From contig CAYXLI010000010.1 in NCBI GenBank assembly GCA_964464925.1, positions 62,001 to 126,000 on the forward strand: a stretch of 64,000 nt of DNA, read 5' to 3'. The notes under the pieces were generated by a model, which made no database searches, had not been told where the DNA came from, and was given only the letters and a program-made list of their open reading frames with translations. This stretch comes from CAYXLI01 sp964464925. Its GTDB lineage: Bacteria > Acidobacteriota > Terriglobia > Bryobacterales > Bryobacteraceae. Positions 52,906-60,016 of the stretch are shown here, piece after piece. Made by a program: the position numbers and the translations under genes. Positions within the stretch are counted from its first letter, which is position 1; the number at the start of each line of letters is the position of its first letter.

Positions 52906-53981
52906 AGCACCTGGACTGGTTGCTGATCTTTCTGCCGGTGGCGGTTGTGCTGCGCTTTGCCGCTCCGGAGCAATCGGCCGCGATTTTCCTGTCGGCTTGC
53001 CTTGCGATTGTTCCGTTGGCCGGTTGGCTTGGGCGCGCTACGGAGCACCTGGCGGAGCGAACGTCGGAAGGGCTTGGCGGCTTGCTGAACGCGACCTTCG
53101 GAAATGCGGCGGAGTTGATCATCGCGATCGCCGCATTGCAGAAGGGACTGTATCCGGTGGTGAAGGCTTCCCTGACGGGATCGATTATCGGCAACGTTTT
53201 GCTGGTGTTGGGTGTGTCGGTATTGGCGGGCGGATTGAAGCACTCTACGCAGAAATTCAACGAGACCGCCGCGCGATCCCAGACAACGAATCTGTGGCTT
53301 GCGGCCATTTCGCTGATTGTGCCGGCCGCTTATCACTATTTAGGCGGCAGAGGGGTGCGAGGAAACGAAGACGATCTCAGCGTGGAGATCTCGATCGTGT
53401 TGCTGATCACGTATGGGCTCAGCCTGCTGTTTTCGCTAAAGACGCATAAACAGCTTTTCTCGGGTAAGGACGACGGCCAAGAAATGCAAGGTACGTGGAG
53501 CGTGGGACGTGCGGTGACAGTGCTCGCCGTAGCGGCCGGCCTGGTGGCCTGGATGAGCGAGATTCTGGTCGGCTCCGTGGAGCAGGCGGCGCATGCTTTC
53601 GGAATGACCAGCATCTTTGTTGGCGTGATCGTGGTTGCAATCGTAGGCAATGCTGCCGAGCACAGCAGTTCAGTGATGGCGGCGATGAAGAATCGCATGG
53701 ACCTGAGTCTTGGTATTTCGATTGGGAGCAGCATTCAGATCGCACTTTTCGTTGCGCCCGTGCTGGTGATCGCGAGCCATTTTATCGGGCCGCGTCCGAT
53801 GAACCTGGTGTTCTCTCCCGCGGAAGTGATTGCCATCGGGCTCGCCGTGTTGATCGCGGGGCAGATCGCCAGTGACGGAGAATCGAACTGGCTGGAGGGG
53901 GTGCAGTTGCTTGCGGTGTACCTGATTTTGGGTCTGGTGTTTTATTTCCTTCCGGAGGCAAGCATTGAACGACATCCTTGA
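52902..53981 (+). CDS. Calcium/proton exchanger (CaCA family)
   Basis: 359 residues and about 11 membrane spans. The duplicated family motifs are GLGGLLNATFGNAAELIIAI and VVAIVGNAAEHSSSVMAA, with the acidic and Asn residues that bind Ca2+. It exports Ca2+ in exchange for protons. An ATGA overlap joins it to the Hsp70-like gene, and the cyclase gene starts 17 nt before its end. The linked set is unusual, and what the three share is unknown. Confidence 0.92.
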   Translation: MKHLDWLLIFLPVAVVLRFAAPEQSAAIFLSACLAIVPLAGWLGRATEHLAERTSEGLGGLLNATFGNAAELIIAIAALQKGLYPVVKASLTGSIIGNVLLVLGVSVLAGGLKHSTQKFNETAARSQTTNLWLAAISLIVPAAYHYLGGRGVRGNEDDLSVEISIVLLITYGLSLLFSLKTHKQLFSGKDDGQEMQGTWSVGRAVTVLAVAAGLVAWMSEILVGSVEQAAHAFGMTSIFVGVIVVAIVGNAAEHSSSVMAAMKNRMDLSLGISIGSSIQIALFVAPVLVIASHFIGPRPMNLVFSPAEVIAIGLAVLIAGQIASDGESNWLEGVQLLAVYLILGLVFYFLPEASIERHP

Positions 53982-54735
53982 ACTGGCGGCAGGCGCACGG
54001 GTGTACGATTTGGCTCAACCGTATTTCGTCGGAATGCCACACTACCCAACACATCCGCCGTTCTTATTCGGCCTGACCAAGAAGCACGGCGATGTGCTGA
54101 CGCCGGACGGCAACAGTTCGGCAGCCGATGCAATCGCGATGGGCGGCCACGTGGGAACGCATATCGATGCGTTGAATCATTTCTCCTGCGGAGGGAAGCT
54201 GCACGGGGGCGTTGAGGCTGAAGGCGTCCAGTCGTATGGGAGCGGAGTTCACGCACACTCTGTCGATACGATTGCACCGATTGTCCGCCGGGGCGTCCTG
54301 CTGGATGTAGCGGGAGCGAAACCGCTGGCCGCCGATCACGAGATTACTCCGGAGGAATTGGAAAAGACCGGGGTTGAAATACGTCCTGGCGACGTGGTGG
54401 CGATTCGAACGGGATGGGGGGCTTTTTTCGAGGATGCCCGGAGGTTTGTGAACGAGGCCAAGGGACCAGGGCCCGGGCAGGCGGCTGCGCAGTGGATCAG
54501 TTCGCGCAAGGTGTTCGCGGCGGGGTCGGATACAGTGGCATTTGAGAAAGTGCCGGACCCGCGGATGCCGGTCCACATCCATTTACTCTTCGAGTCGGGG
54601 ATCCACATTATAGAGAATTTGAATTTAGAGGAACTGGCGCGGGATGGCGTTCGCGAGTTCCTGTTCGTGGCGGCTCCACTAAAGATCCGCGGCGGCACGG
54701 GCGCACCGCTGCGTCCGTTGGCGCTTGTGAAATAA
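53965..54735 (+). CDS. Cyclase family protein (metal-dependent hydrolase, kynurenine formamidase-like)
   Basis: 256 residues. Metal-binding motif GHVGTHIDALNHF (HxGTHxDxxxH), then GVLLDVAG, RPGDVVAIRTGWG and a C-terminal MPVHIHLLFESGIHIIENL. Members include kynurenine formamidase and isatin hydrolase. The start is TTG at 53965, supported by GGAGG at 53954-53958, 6 nt upstream. It overlaps the exchanger gene by 17 nt. An SDR follows 12 nt later and may act on the same substrate. Confidence 0.9.
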   Translation: MNDILELAAGARVYDLAQPYFVGMPHYPTHPPFLFGLTKKHGDVLTPDGNSSAADAIAMGGHVGTHIDALNHFSCGGKLHGGVEAEGVQSYGSGVHAHSVDTIAPIVRRGVLLDVAGAKPLAADHEITPEELEKTGVEIRPGDVVAIRTGWGAFFEDARRFVNEAKGPGPGQAAAQWISSRKVFAAGSDTVAFEKVPDPRMPVHIHLLFESGIHIIENLNLEELARDGVREFLFVAAPLKIRGGTGAPLRPLALVK

Positions 54736-54747
54736 TCGGGACTTCTT

Positions 54748-55512
54748 ATGACAAATGAATTCGCTGGAAAGACAGCTCTTGTTACCGGTGCGTCGCGAGG
54801 AATTGGCGCGGCGACCGCGGTGGGACTCGCGCAGCACGGCGTGAGCCGGATCATCCTGCACTACAATTCGTACAAATTCGGCGCTGAACAAACGCAGGCG
54901 GCAGTTCAGTCCGCCGGGGCCGAGTGTTCTCTGATAGAGGGCAATCTGGGCACGATGGAAGGCATCCGCCAGTTCGTACAGCGTCTGGAGCATACCGGCC
55001 CCGGAGTGGACATCCTTATCAACAATGCCGGGCACCTGGTGAAGCGCGCCGGATTGCTCGATATGGACGAGGACCTGTTCGATGAAGTGATGACGTTGAA
55101 CGTGAAGAGCGCGTGGTTCGTTTCGCAAGCCGTGGTGCCGCACATGATCAAAAACAAGTATGGAGTGATTGTGTTCCTGAGTTCCATTGCGGCGAGGAAT
55201 GGAGGCGGTCCGGGGGCGACGATCTATTCGGCGGCGAAGGCGTCAGTGGCGACGATTACGAAGGGCCTGGCCAAGGAATTGGCGCCGAAGGGGATTCGGG
55301 TCAATGGAGTCAGTCCCGGAACGGTAGACAACTACTTCCATGAAAAGCACTCGACTCGCGAGATGCTGGACAACGTAGTGAGGCTGACTCCGGCAGGACG
55401 GCTGGGCACCAATGAAGAAGTTGCGGACACCATTCTGTTCCTTTGTTCTAATGCGAGCCGGTATATCTACGGGCAGACGATCGAGATTAACGGCGGCATG
55501 TACATGGTGTAA
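54748..55512 (+). CDS. Short-chain dehydrogenase/reductase
   Basis: 254 residues, classical SDR: TGASRGIGAATAVGLA (cofactor site), NNAGHLVKRAG, SSIAARNGG, and catalytic YSAAK (YxxxK). The C-terminal block reads GQTIEINGGMYMV. It follows the cyclase gene by 12 nt and could process its product. Substrate and cofactor preference cannot be read with confidence. Confidence 0.92.
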   Translation: MTNEFAGKTALVTGASRGIGAATAVGLAQHGVSRIILHYNSYKFGAEQTQAAVQSAGAECSLIEGNLGTMEGIRQFVQRLEHTGPGVDILINNAGHLVKRAGLLDMDEDLFDEVMTLNVKSAWFVSQAVVPHMIKNKYGVIVFLSSIAARNGGGPGATIYSAAKASVATITKGLAKELAPKGIRVNGVSPGTVDNYFHEKHSTREMLDNVVRLTPAGRLGTNEEVADTILFLCSNASRYIYGQTIEINGGMYMV

Positions 55513-55642
55513 CGGGAGATGCCGGCAGGTTTCCGGCTCGGGCCGTGAAAAAAGTACTGTGTTGCCGACTGTTAAGTTATTGAAGGCGTGAGGACGTGGG
55601 GTTTGGCCGGGTGTTTGCAACCAGCATTAGCGGGAGGTAGAG

Positions 55643-55906
55643 ATGAGAACAACATTCCTGGCAGCCTGGTTGACCGCTTCGACCATGGTGATTACACCCG
55701 CGGCGATGGCAGCGACGCAGCAAAAGACCTATGAGCAGCAGGTAAAACACAGAAGGCATGTGAATACGGCCAAGCGCGTGGGCGGCGGAGCTGCCGCGGG
55801 CGCGGTCGTCGGTGCGTTGACCGGACACCCGGTGGCGGGCGCCGCTGTCGGCGCCGGCGCGGGGGCAGTATACGACCATCACAAGAAAAAGAAGACCGGA
55901 CAGTAA
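55643..55906 (+). CDS. Small exported glycine-zipper protein
   Basis: 87 residues. A signal peptide (MRTTFLAAWLTASTMVITPAAM) is followed by a Gly/Ala zipper (VGGGAAAGAVVGALTGHPVA) and GAAVGAGAGAVYDHHKKKK, a basic tail. Such proteins insert into or stabilise the envelope. GGGAGG at 55632-55637 gives it a strong ribosome-binding site. No partner gene is evident. Confidence 0.85.
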   Translation: MRTTFLAAWLTASTMVITPAAMAATQQKTYEQQVKHRRHVNTAKRVGGGAAAGAVVGALTGHPVAGAAVGAGAGAVYDHHKKKKTGQ

Positions 55907-55968
55907 ATATTCAGTTGTCTAAGACCGGTGAAGCATTCCGCTTCGGGTGAATTGCCCGGGGTCACATA

Positions 55969-55984
55969 CTCCTGACGTCAGGAG
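55969..55984. repeat. Perfect 16-bp palindrome at the 3' end of the orphan gene
   Basis: CTCCTGAC-GTCAGGAG is its own reverse complement over 16 bases. It overlaps the stop of the minus-strand gene 55978-56613. A second inverted repeat flanks the same gene on the other side at 56646-56661. It might be a protein-binding site, or the trace of an inserted unit. Confidence 0.5.
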
Positions 55985-56613
55985 GCTTGCTTTAGAACCG
56001 GTTCCGGATGAATCAAGTGTTCGCCAAGGACCCGGACCGTGCGACGGCGCGGGAAGGGCACCTTGGCGACGCATTCTTTCAAGGTAGTGTTGACGGATTG
56101 CTCGACGGGTGCAGCCGGAGGAAGCGGCTCAGCGTTCTTCTTACGAAGTGAAGCCATTTCGGCGAGCCTCGCCATGGCCTTGTCGAAGGCTCGCTGCAGA
56201 TGCGCGTCGTACCTACGATACTTTTCAAACATTTCCTGACCCTGCATAAAGCTGATGCCTTCGAGATGACCGGCGTGCAGTTCGGTGGCTTTGAAGCCGG
56301 AGGCCTCGATCTCGGCAGCGGCGATCGCCTCGAACATGCTGGCCTCGAGACGCAATGAGCGCTCCAGGCGCCAGAAGGCTTCGGCAGCTTGCTTGACGAG
56401 CAGGCGTTCGAAATTGTCGGTGGGCGCGAAGCGGGACTCGAACGATTCCAGCATTGCTTGAAGGTCGCCTGTATGCTCCCAGGGCAGGAGTGCGTGCATG
56501 GCCGTGAGTCCATGTTTCACGCCGTTAAAGCGGGTCTTTGTTGTGTCCTTCGGGCCAGTTGATTTCAGTGCGTTGGCGCGATTGGCCGCGATGCGCTTCT
56601 CCGAAACTTCCAT
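55978..56613 (-). CDS. Orphan protein of the 'AANRANALKSTGP' type
   Basis: 211 residues. The N-terminus KRIAANRANALKSTGPKDTT and RFNGVKHGLTAMHALLP are a recognisable block of a family that is abundant in Acidobacteriota and Planctomycetota and has no known function. The rest is helical (LLVKQAAEAFWRLERSLRLE) with a basic C-terminus. The positively charged N-terminus could contact nucleic acid. There is no signal peptide. Palindromes lie at both ends. Confidence 0.75.
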   Translation of the reverse strand: MEVSEKRIAANRANALKSTGPKDTTKTRFNGVKHGLTAMHALLPWEHTGDLQAMLESFESRFAPTDNFERLLVKQAAEAFWRLERSLRLEASMFEAIAAAEIEASGFKATELHAGHLEGISFMQGQEMFEKYRRYDAHLQRAFDKAMARLAEMASLRKKNAEPLPPAAPVEQSVNTTLKECVAKVPFPRRRTVRVLGEHLIHPEPVLKQAS

Positions 56614-56645
56614 TTTCCTTTATCCCTTCTGAGTAGGCCTTGGTG

Positions 56646-56738
56646 AAGGCAGAACTGCCTTACCTGTTCGCGAGTTTGGCAGAAGGCCGTTCTGCGAATG
56701 GAGGGCAGCAGGGGTAAATTCCAGAAAAAACGGCAGAA
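56646..56738. promoter_or_regulatory. Cluster of GGCAGAA-type repeats upstream of the orphan gene
   Basis: AAGGCAG-AA-CTGCCTT at 56646-56661 is an inverted repeat with a 2-nt centre, too tight for a hairpin and thus more like an operator. GCAGAA-GGCCG-TTCTGC follows at 56679-56695. The word GGCAGAA occurs at 56648, 56678 and 56732. All lie in the 150 bp upstream of the minus-strand gene that starts at 56613. Self-regulation by that protein is conceivable. Confidence 0.4.
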
Positions 56739-56807
56739 AATAAATAAGCGAAGGCTGTCACCGAGGTTGGTTGGGGGAATGTTATGTTCGAACGCCACAC
56801 GCGCATT

Positions 56808-57458
56808 TCAGCTATGCTTCCACAGCGGGCGGGTCAAGAGATCCGCTGTGGCTGGACCGGCGATCACCCGCATCGTTCCATGACCGACCACACCAAGGGT
56901 CACGTACGCCACAGAGATGGCGAGCATGGGCGCAATGCCGGGCGCGTAATAGCCCCACTCGGGGAACATGGACATATAGGCTGAGTCGCGGAACGGCCCC
57001 AACAGCGCGGCGAGGAGCAGTGCAATGGCAAGCCCCCGTCCGCCGAAGTGGCGGGCGAGGCGCCAAGTGAGCAGGAAGACGAAGGCGCCGAGGGCGACGC
57101 TGATTCCTAATTGGAGCAGGTAGTACGGTTCCCAGTTCATGGTAAAGTGCCACCAACCGGCGTGCTCGCAGATGGCGATGACTGCGATACCGGCTGCCCC
57201 AGCGCTGAACGTGCCGGCTAATGCGCCCGCGATGCGGCGTAAGTTTGCGCGCGTCAGGATGACGACGACCATTAGAAGAATCAGGTAGAGCGCGTTGAAG
57301 ATGTAGAGCTGGTGGATAGTCACGGTTGACTTGTACCACCGCAATGCAAGGACGGCAAGGGATATGGCAACGACGTTGGCGCTGGATCTTCGGACGGGCT
57401 GCGCAGAATCCTTCTCCGCTGAACGCAAGTCCTCATGGAACTGTAATTCCAGCGTCAC
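56808..57458 (-). CDS. Polytopic membrane protein, unrecognised
   Basis: About 216 residues from the GTG at 57458 with five to six hydrophobic helices: QLYIFNALYLILLMVVVILT, AGALAGTFSAGAAGIAVIAI, YYLLQLGISVALGAFVFLLT, GLAIALLLAALLGPF, GIAPMLAISVAYVTLGVVGH. No family recognised. A longer reading to 57563 would overlap the divergent HD-type gene and adds unlikely sequence. No membrane partner nearby. Confidence 0.65.
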   Translation of the reverse strand: MTLELQFHEDLRSAEKDSAQPVRRSSANVVAISLAVLALRWYKSTVTIHQLYIFNALYLILLMVVVILTRANLRRIAGALAGTFSAGAAGIAVIAICEHAGWWHFTMNWEPYYLLQLGISVALGAFVFLLTWRLARHFGGRGLAIALLLAALLGPFRDSAYMSMFPEWGYYAPGIAPMLAISVAYVTLGVVGHGTMRVIAGPATADLLTRPLWKHS

Positions 57459-57493
57459 ATGAGGCGGCCATCCTATTGAGTCAGGAGATCTGA

Positions 57494-58789
57494 TTGTCAA
57501 GAAAACTAATGATTCTCGCTGGGACACTGCTCCCGGCCGTGCTCTTCGCGCAAGCCTCCGCACCTGATCAGACGAAACTGGGCGCAGGGAACTCTACGGC
57601 AAATGCCCTTGCCGGGGATTCGGCCTTGGTACAGAGCAGTTATCAATTTCTGCTCAAGCAGACCAACCAGATTCAGGATGCGAACATTCGCTACCAGACG
57701 AATGATGCGATACGCAATGTCAACACCTGCGTAGCATCGCGGGCCGGCGTTTCCGACAGCGTGAAGGACACGCTGCTGACGCGCTTGATCGACGAAGGCC
57801 TGGCAGTGGAATCCGACGCGCGCAACATCAACGGCGGAGCCAAGGCCGGCGTTTTTCCGCCCCTCGTAAACGATGGCTCCAACTGCCCCACGCTGCCTAT
57901 GCGTTGGTACGCGGCGCCCGGCAGTGCCTACACCGGCCACCATTCCTACCCCGGCGGACTGGCCATTCACGAAACGTTCAACTCCGTGAGCAGCATGAAT
58001 TTCGCCAGCGGATACCGGAAGGTTTACGGTTCTAGCGACAGTGACGGCATTCCGTTTGCCGGCCCCGAAAGCAACGACGCCGCTGATATCTTCATCAGCC
58101 AGGATCTGATGGTCGCCGCCCCCATTTGGCATGACTGGGCGAAGCCGATCGTGTTCCAGTGGAACGCCGATGGCAGCGAATTCGCCGAATACGCCTTCGG
58201 CGGGAACGGCACCACCGACGCTTGGGGCCAAGCCGGCGACTCCCGCACGGGGGCGCATCATATTATCACCATCGCTGAAATGATGAAGCGCGGCCTTCCG
58301 CCGGAACTGATCATCACGATGGCGTCAGCCCACTCGGCCCCCACCAGCGGAAGCGAGTACAAAGTGGTGAACTGGCTCCGCGCCGGCGCCATACTCGCGC
58401 AAGTCGATCCGGTCGACTCGGGCGTGCTCTACAAGGACAGCGCCGGCCGCTTCCGTCTCCCGCAACTACGGCAACTTGGAACCGTGGACCTGCTGGACGG
58501 TTCGTCGTCCCTCAGCCACACCAATGTTCTGAGCGAGTATGTCCTCCACAACCTCTCCGACGCGGATTTCACTCTGACAGGCCCCGCCATTACAGAGATG
58601 AACAGGGTCCTAAGCGCCGCGGCCGGCCAGTTCGGATTCAGTCCGTCGGACACGTCGAATTACAATAACAAGTTCCGGAATCGCGTGCTCAGCTACCTGT
58701 CGGCGGAACGCCTGCTGATCATCTACAGCAACGGCGGGCTAGATGCGGTGAACGCCGAGATCGGGAAGATCAAGGCCAAGCTGAAGTAA
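57494..58789 (+). CDS. Exported HD-domain-like metal phosphohydrolase
   Basis: 431 residues with a signal peptide (LMILAGTLLPAVLFAQAS). The HD-superfamily metal site is readable: TGHHSYPGGLAIHETF (H149, H150, H159), IWHDWAK (H213-D214), RTGAHHIITIAEMM (H255, H256) and ASAH280. The block HHSYPGGLxxHE matches HD exonuclease/phosphohydrolase domains, which are normally cytoplasmic. TTG at 57494 is the start, with AGGAGA at 57483-57488. The C-terminal 130 residues are helical and unassigned. Export of such a protein is unusual. Confidence 0.8.
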   Translation: MSRKLMILAGTLLPAVLFAQASAPDQTKLGAGNSTANALAGDSALVQSSYQFLLKQTNQIQDANIRYQTNDAIRNVNTCVASRAGVSDSVKDTLLTRLIDEGLAVESDARNINGGAKAGVFPPLVNDGSNCPTLPMRWYAAPGSAYTGHHSYPGGLAIHETFNSVSSMNFASGYRKVYGSSDSDGIPFAGPESNDAADIFISQDLMVAAPIWHDWAKPIVFQWNADGSEFAEYAFGGNGTTDAWGQAGDSRTGAHHIITIAEMMKRGLPPELIITMASAHSAPTSGSEYKVVNWLRAGAILAQVDPVDSGVLYKDSAGRFRLPQLRQLGTVDLLDGSSSLSHTNVLSEYVLHNLSDADFTLTGPAITEMNRVLSAAAGQFGFSPSDTSNYNNKFRNRVLSYLSAERLLIIYSNGGLDAVNAEIGKIKAKLK

Positions 58790-59295
58790 TCACCGTACGG
58801 TGGAAACTGAGGGTCCTCGCCTCGCTCGCCCTTCCGATTGAGATTGATCGGAACGACGCGGCGCGGACCCTGCTGGCCTTTGACACTGTAGCGCGTGGGG
58901 GGGAGCCGATTATTGCCGCTGCGTCTCGCCCATCTGCCGAATTTCGTAATCCGATTCGATTGGCGTCCGCCCTGCCCGCTCACGTCTCCAATCCCGGTAC
59001 CGGTGGGAAACAAGGCTTCTTGAGCGCAAACTGCTGCCGTTCTGCAAAGCTCAGGGCATAAGCCTTTTCGCGGCCAAAGATCGTGCGGCCTCGTACAATG
59101 GGCTGACCCGATTCCAGCGGGCGTCCGTCCGCGACGGCCATTCCGGTCCCATGTTCCCATCAACCCGAGACACCCTCTGGCTGCAGTTGCAAACGATAAT
59201 ACGCGCAACCATACAATGAACATTTTCTACAACAAATGTCCTCAACTTCGCGCAATCTTCATGACGCCGTAAAGGTGGACTGGTAACAGCCAGGT
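58790..59295. other. Stretch without a supported gene
   Basis: Nothing with a start, ribosome-binding site and family features is present. A 12-bp palindrome CACC-GTAC-GGTG lies at 58791-58802 right after the HD-type stop. On the minus strand a stretch of about 50 codons (59150 to 58999) has coding-like composition but no start, and may be a gene remnant. The 59220-59295 end should contain the promoter of the following decayed gene. Confidence 0.4.
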
Positions 59296-59976
59296 ATGAG
59301 CCGCTCTCATGTCGTGGCCCTGCTGCTCGCGGCAGGATCCTGCCTGAACGCACAGGTGCTGAACACGCCGCATCCCCAAAGTTTTCTTCGGACGGAATTC
59401 ACGCCCAGCGCATCGGCGAAGCTGGCCCTCTCGGTGCTCTATAACCACTGCAACTTTGGCGGTGCCCGAGTGGGGATCGGGCCGCGCCGGACTGGCCCGG
59501 CGCGCGGAATGGCGGGGCTTGGGATGGATGACGCAGGCGTCAGCCGAGTACGCTGTCGCGTCGTACCGTCGAGTTGATACCAGCTACCATCCGTGCGCAT
59601 GCAAGGGCTTTTCGCGGCGCGCCTTGCACGCGCTGAGGGGCGGTTTTGTGGAGCACCGCTCAGATGGCGCGCCCGTGTTCGCCTTCGCTCACTTCAGCGG
59701 CTTGACGGCCGACGGGTTAGCCACCACGCCGATGCTGCCGGCGGGCTACGGTCTGCGCTATGCATCCGGGCGCGCCGCCATGGCCTTTGGCGTGGGGGAA
59801 GCGGTCAATGTGCTTCAGGAGTTCCGGCGGGAAATCGTGCGCACCTTGTTGCTGCGCGGCAGGGCTGGAGGGTCCGGCTCCTCCTCCGTGGCGCAACCTT
59901 GACGTTTGCCATGGGCAGGCTATATGCCGTTCAGCGGCTGGAAGCGCGTTATCCACGCAGCCTGGAAACGAGATGA
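59296..59976 (+). pseudogene. Decayed secreted-protein gene, frames shifted twice
   Basis: Starts well at 59296 with a signal peptide (SRSHVVALLLAAGSCLNAQ) and reads to about 59470. The sequence then continues in a second frame from about 59480 (EWRGLGWMTQASAEYAVASY, YHPCACKGFSRRALHAL, PMLPAGYGLRYASGRAAMAF), and after about 59870 in a third (LTFAMGRLYAVQRLEARYP). The middle part looks like a real, Cys-containing secreted family. At least two frameshifts are needed to join the pieces, so it is probably a pseudogene. Confidence 0.5.
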
Positions 59977-60016
59977 CGCGCTCAGGTGAGCCCTATAATC
60001 CGGGAGGTCCTCGCCG

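Noticed and set aside
58723..59223. 166-codon minus-strand frame after the HD-type gene
   Set aside because: No start context or domain, and it overlaps the end of the HD-type gene; only a short part in another frame looks coding-like.
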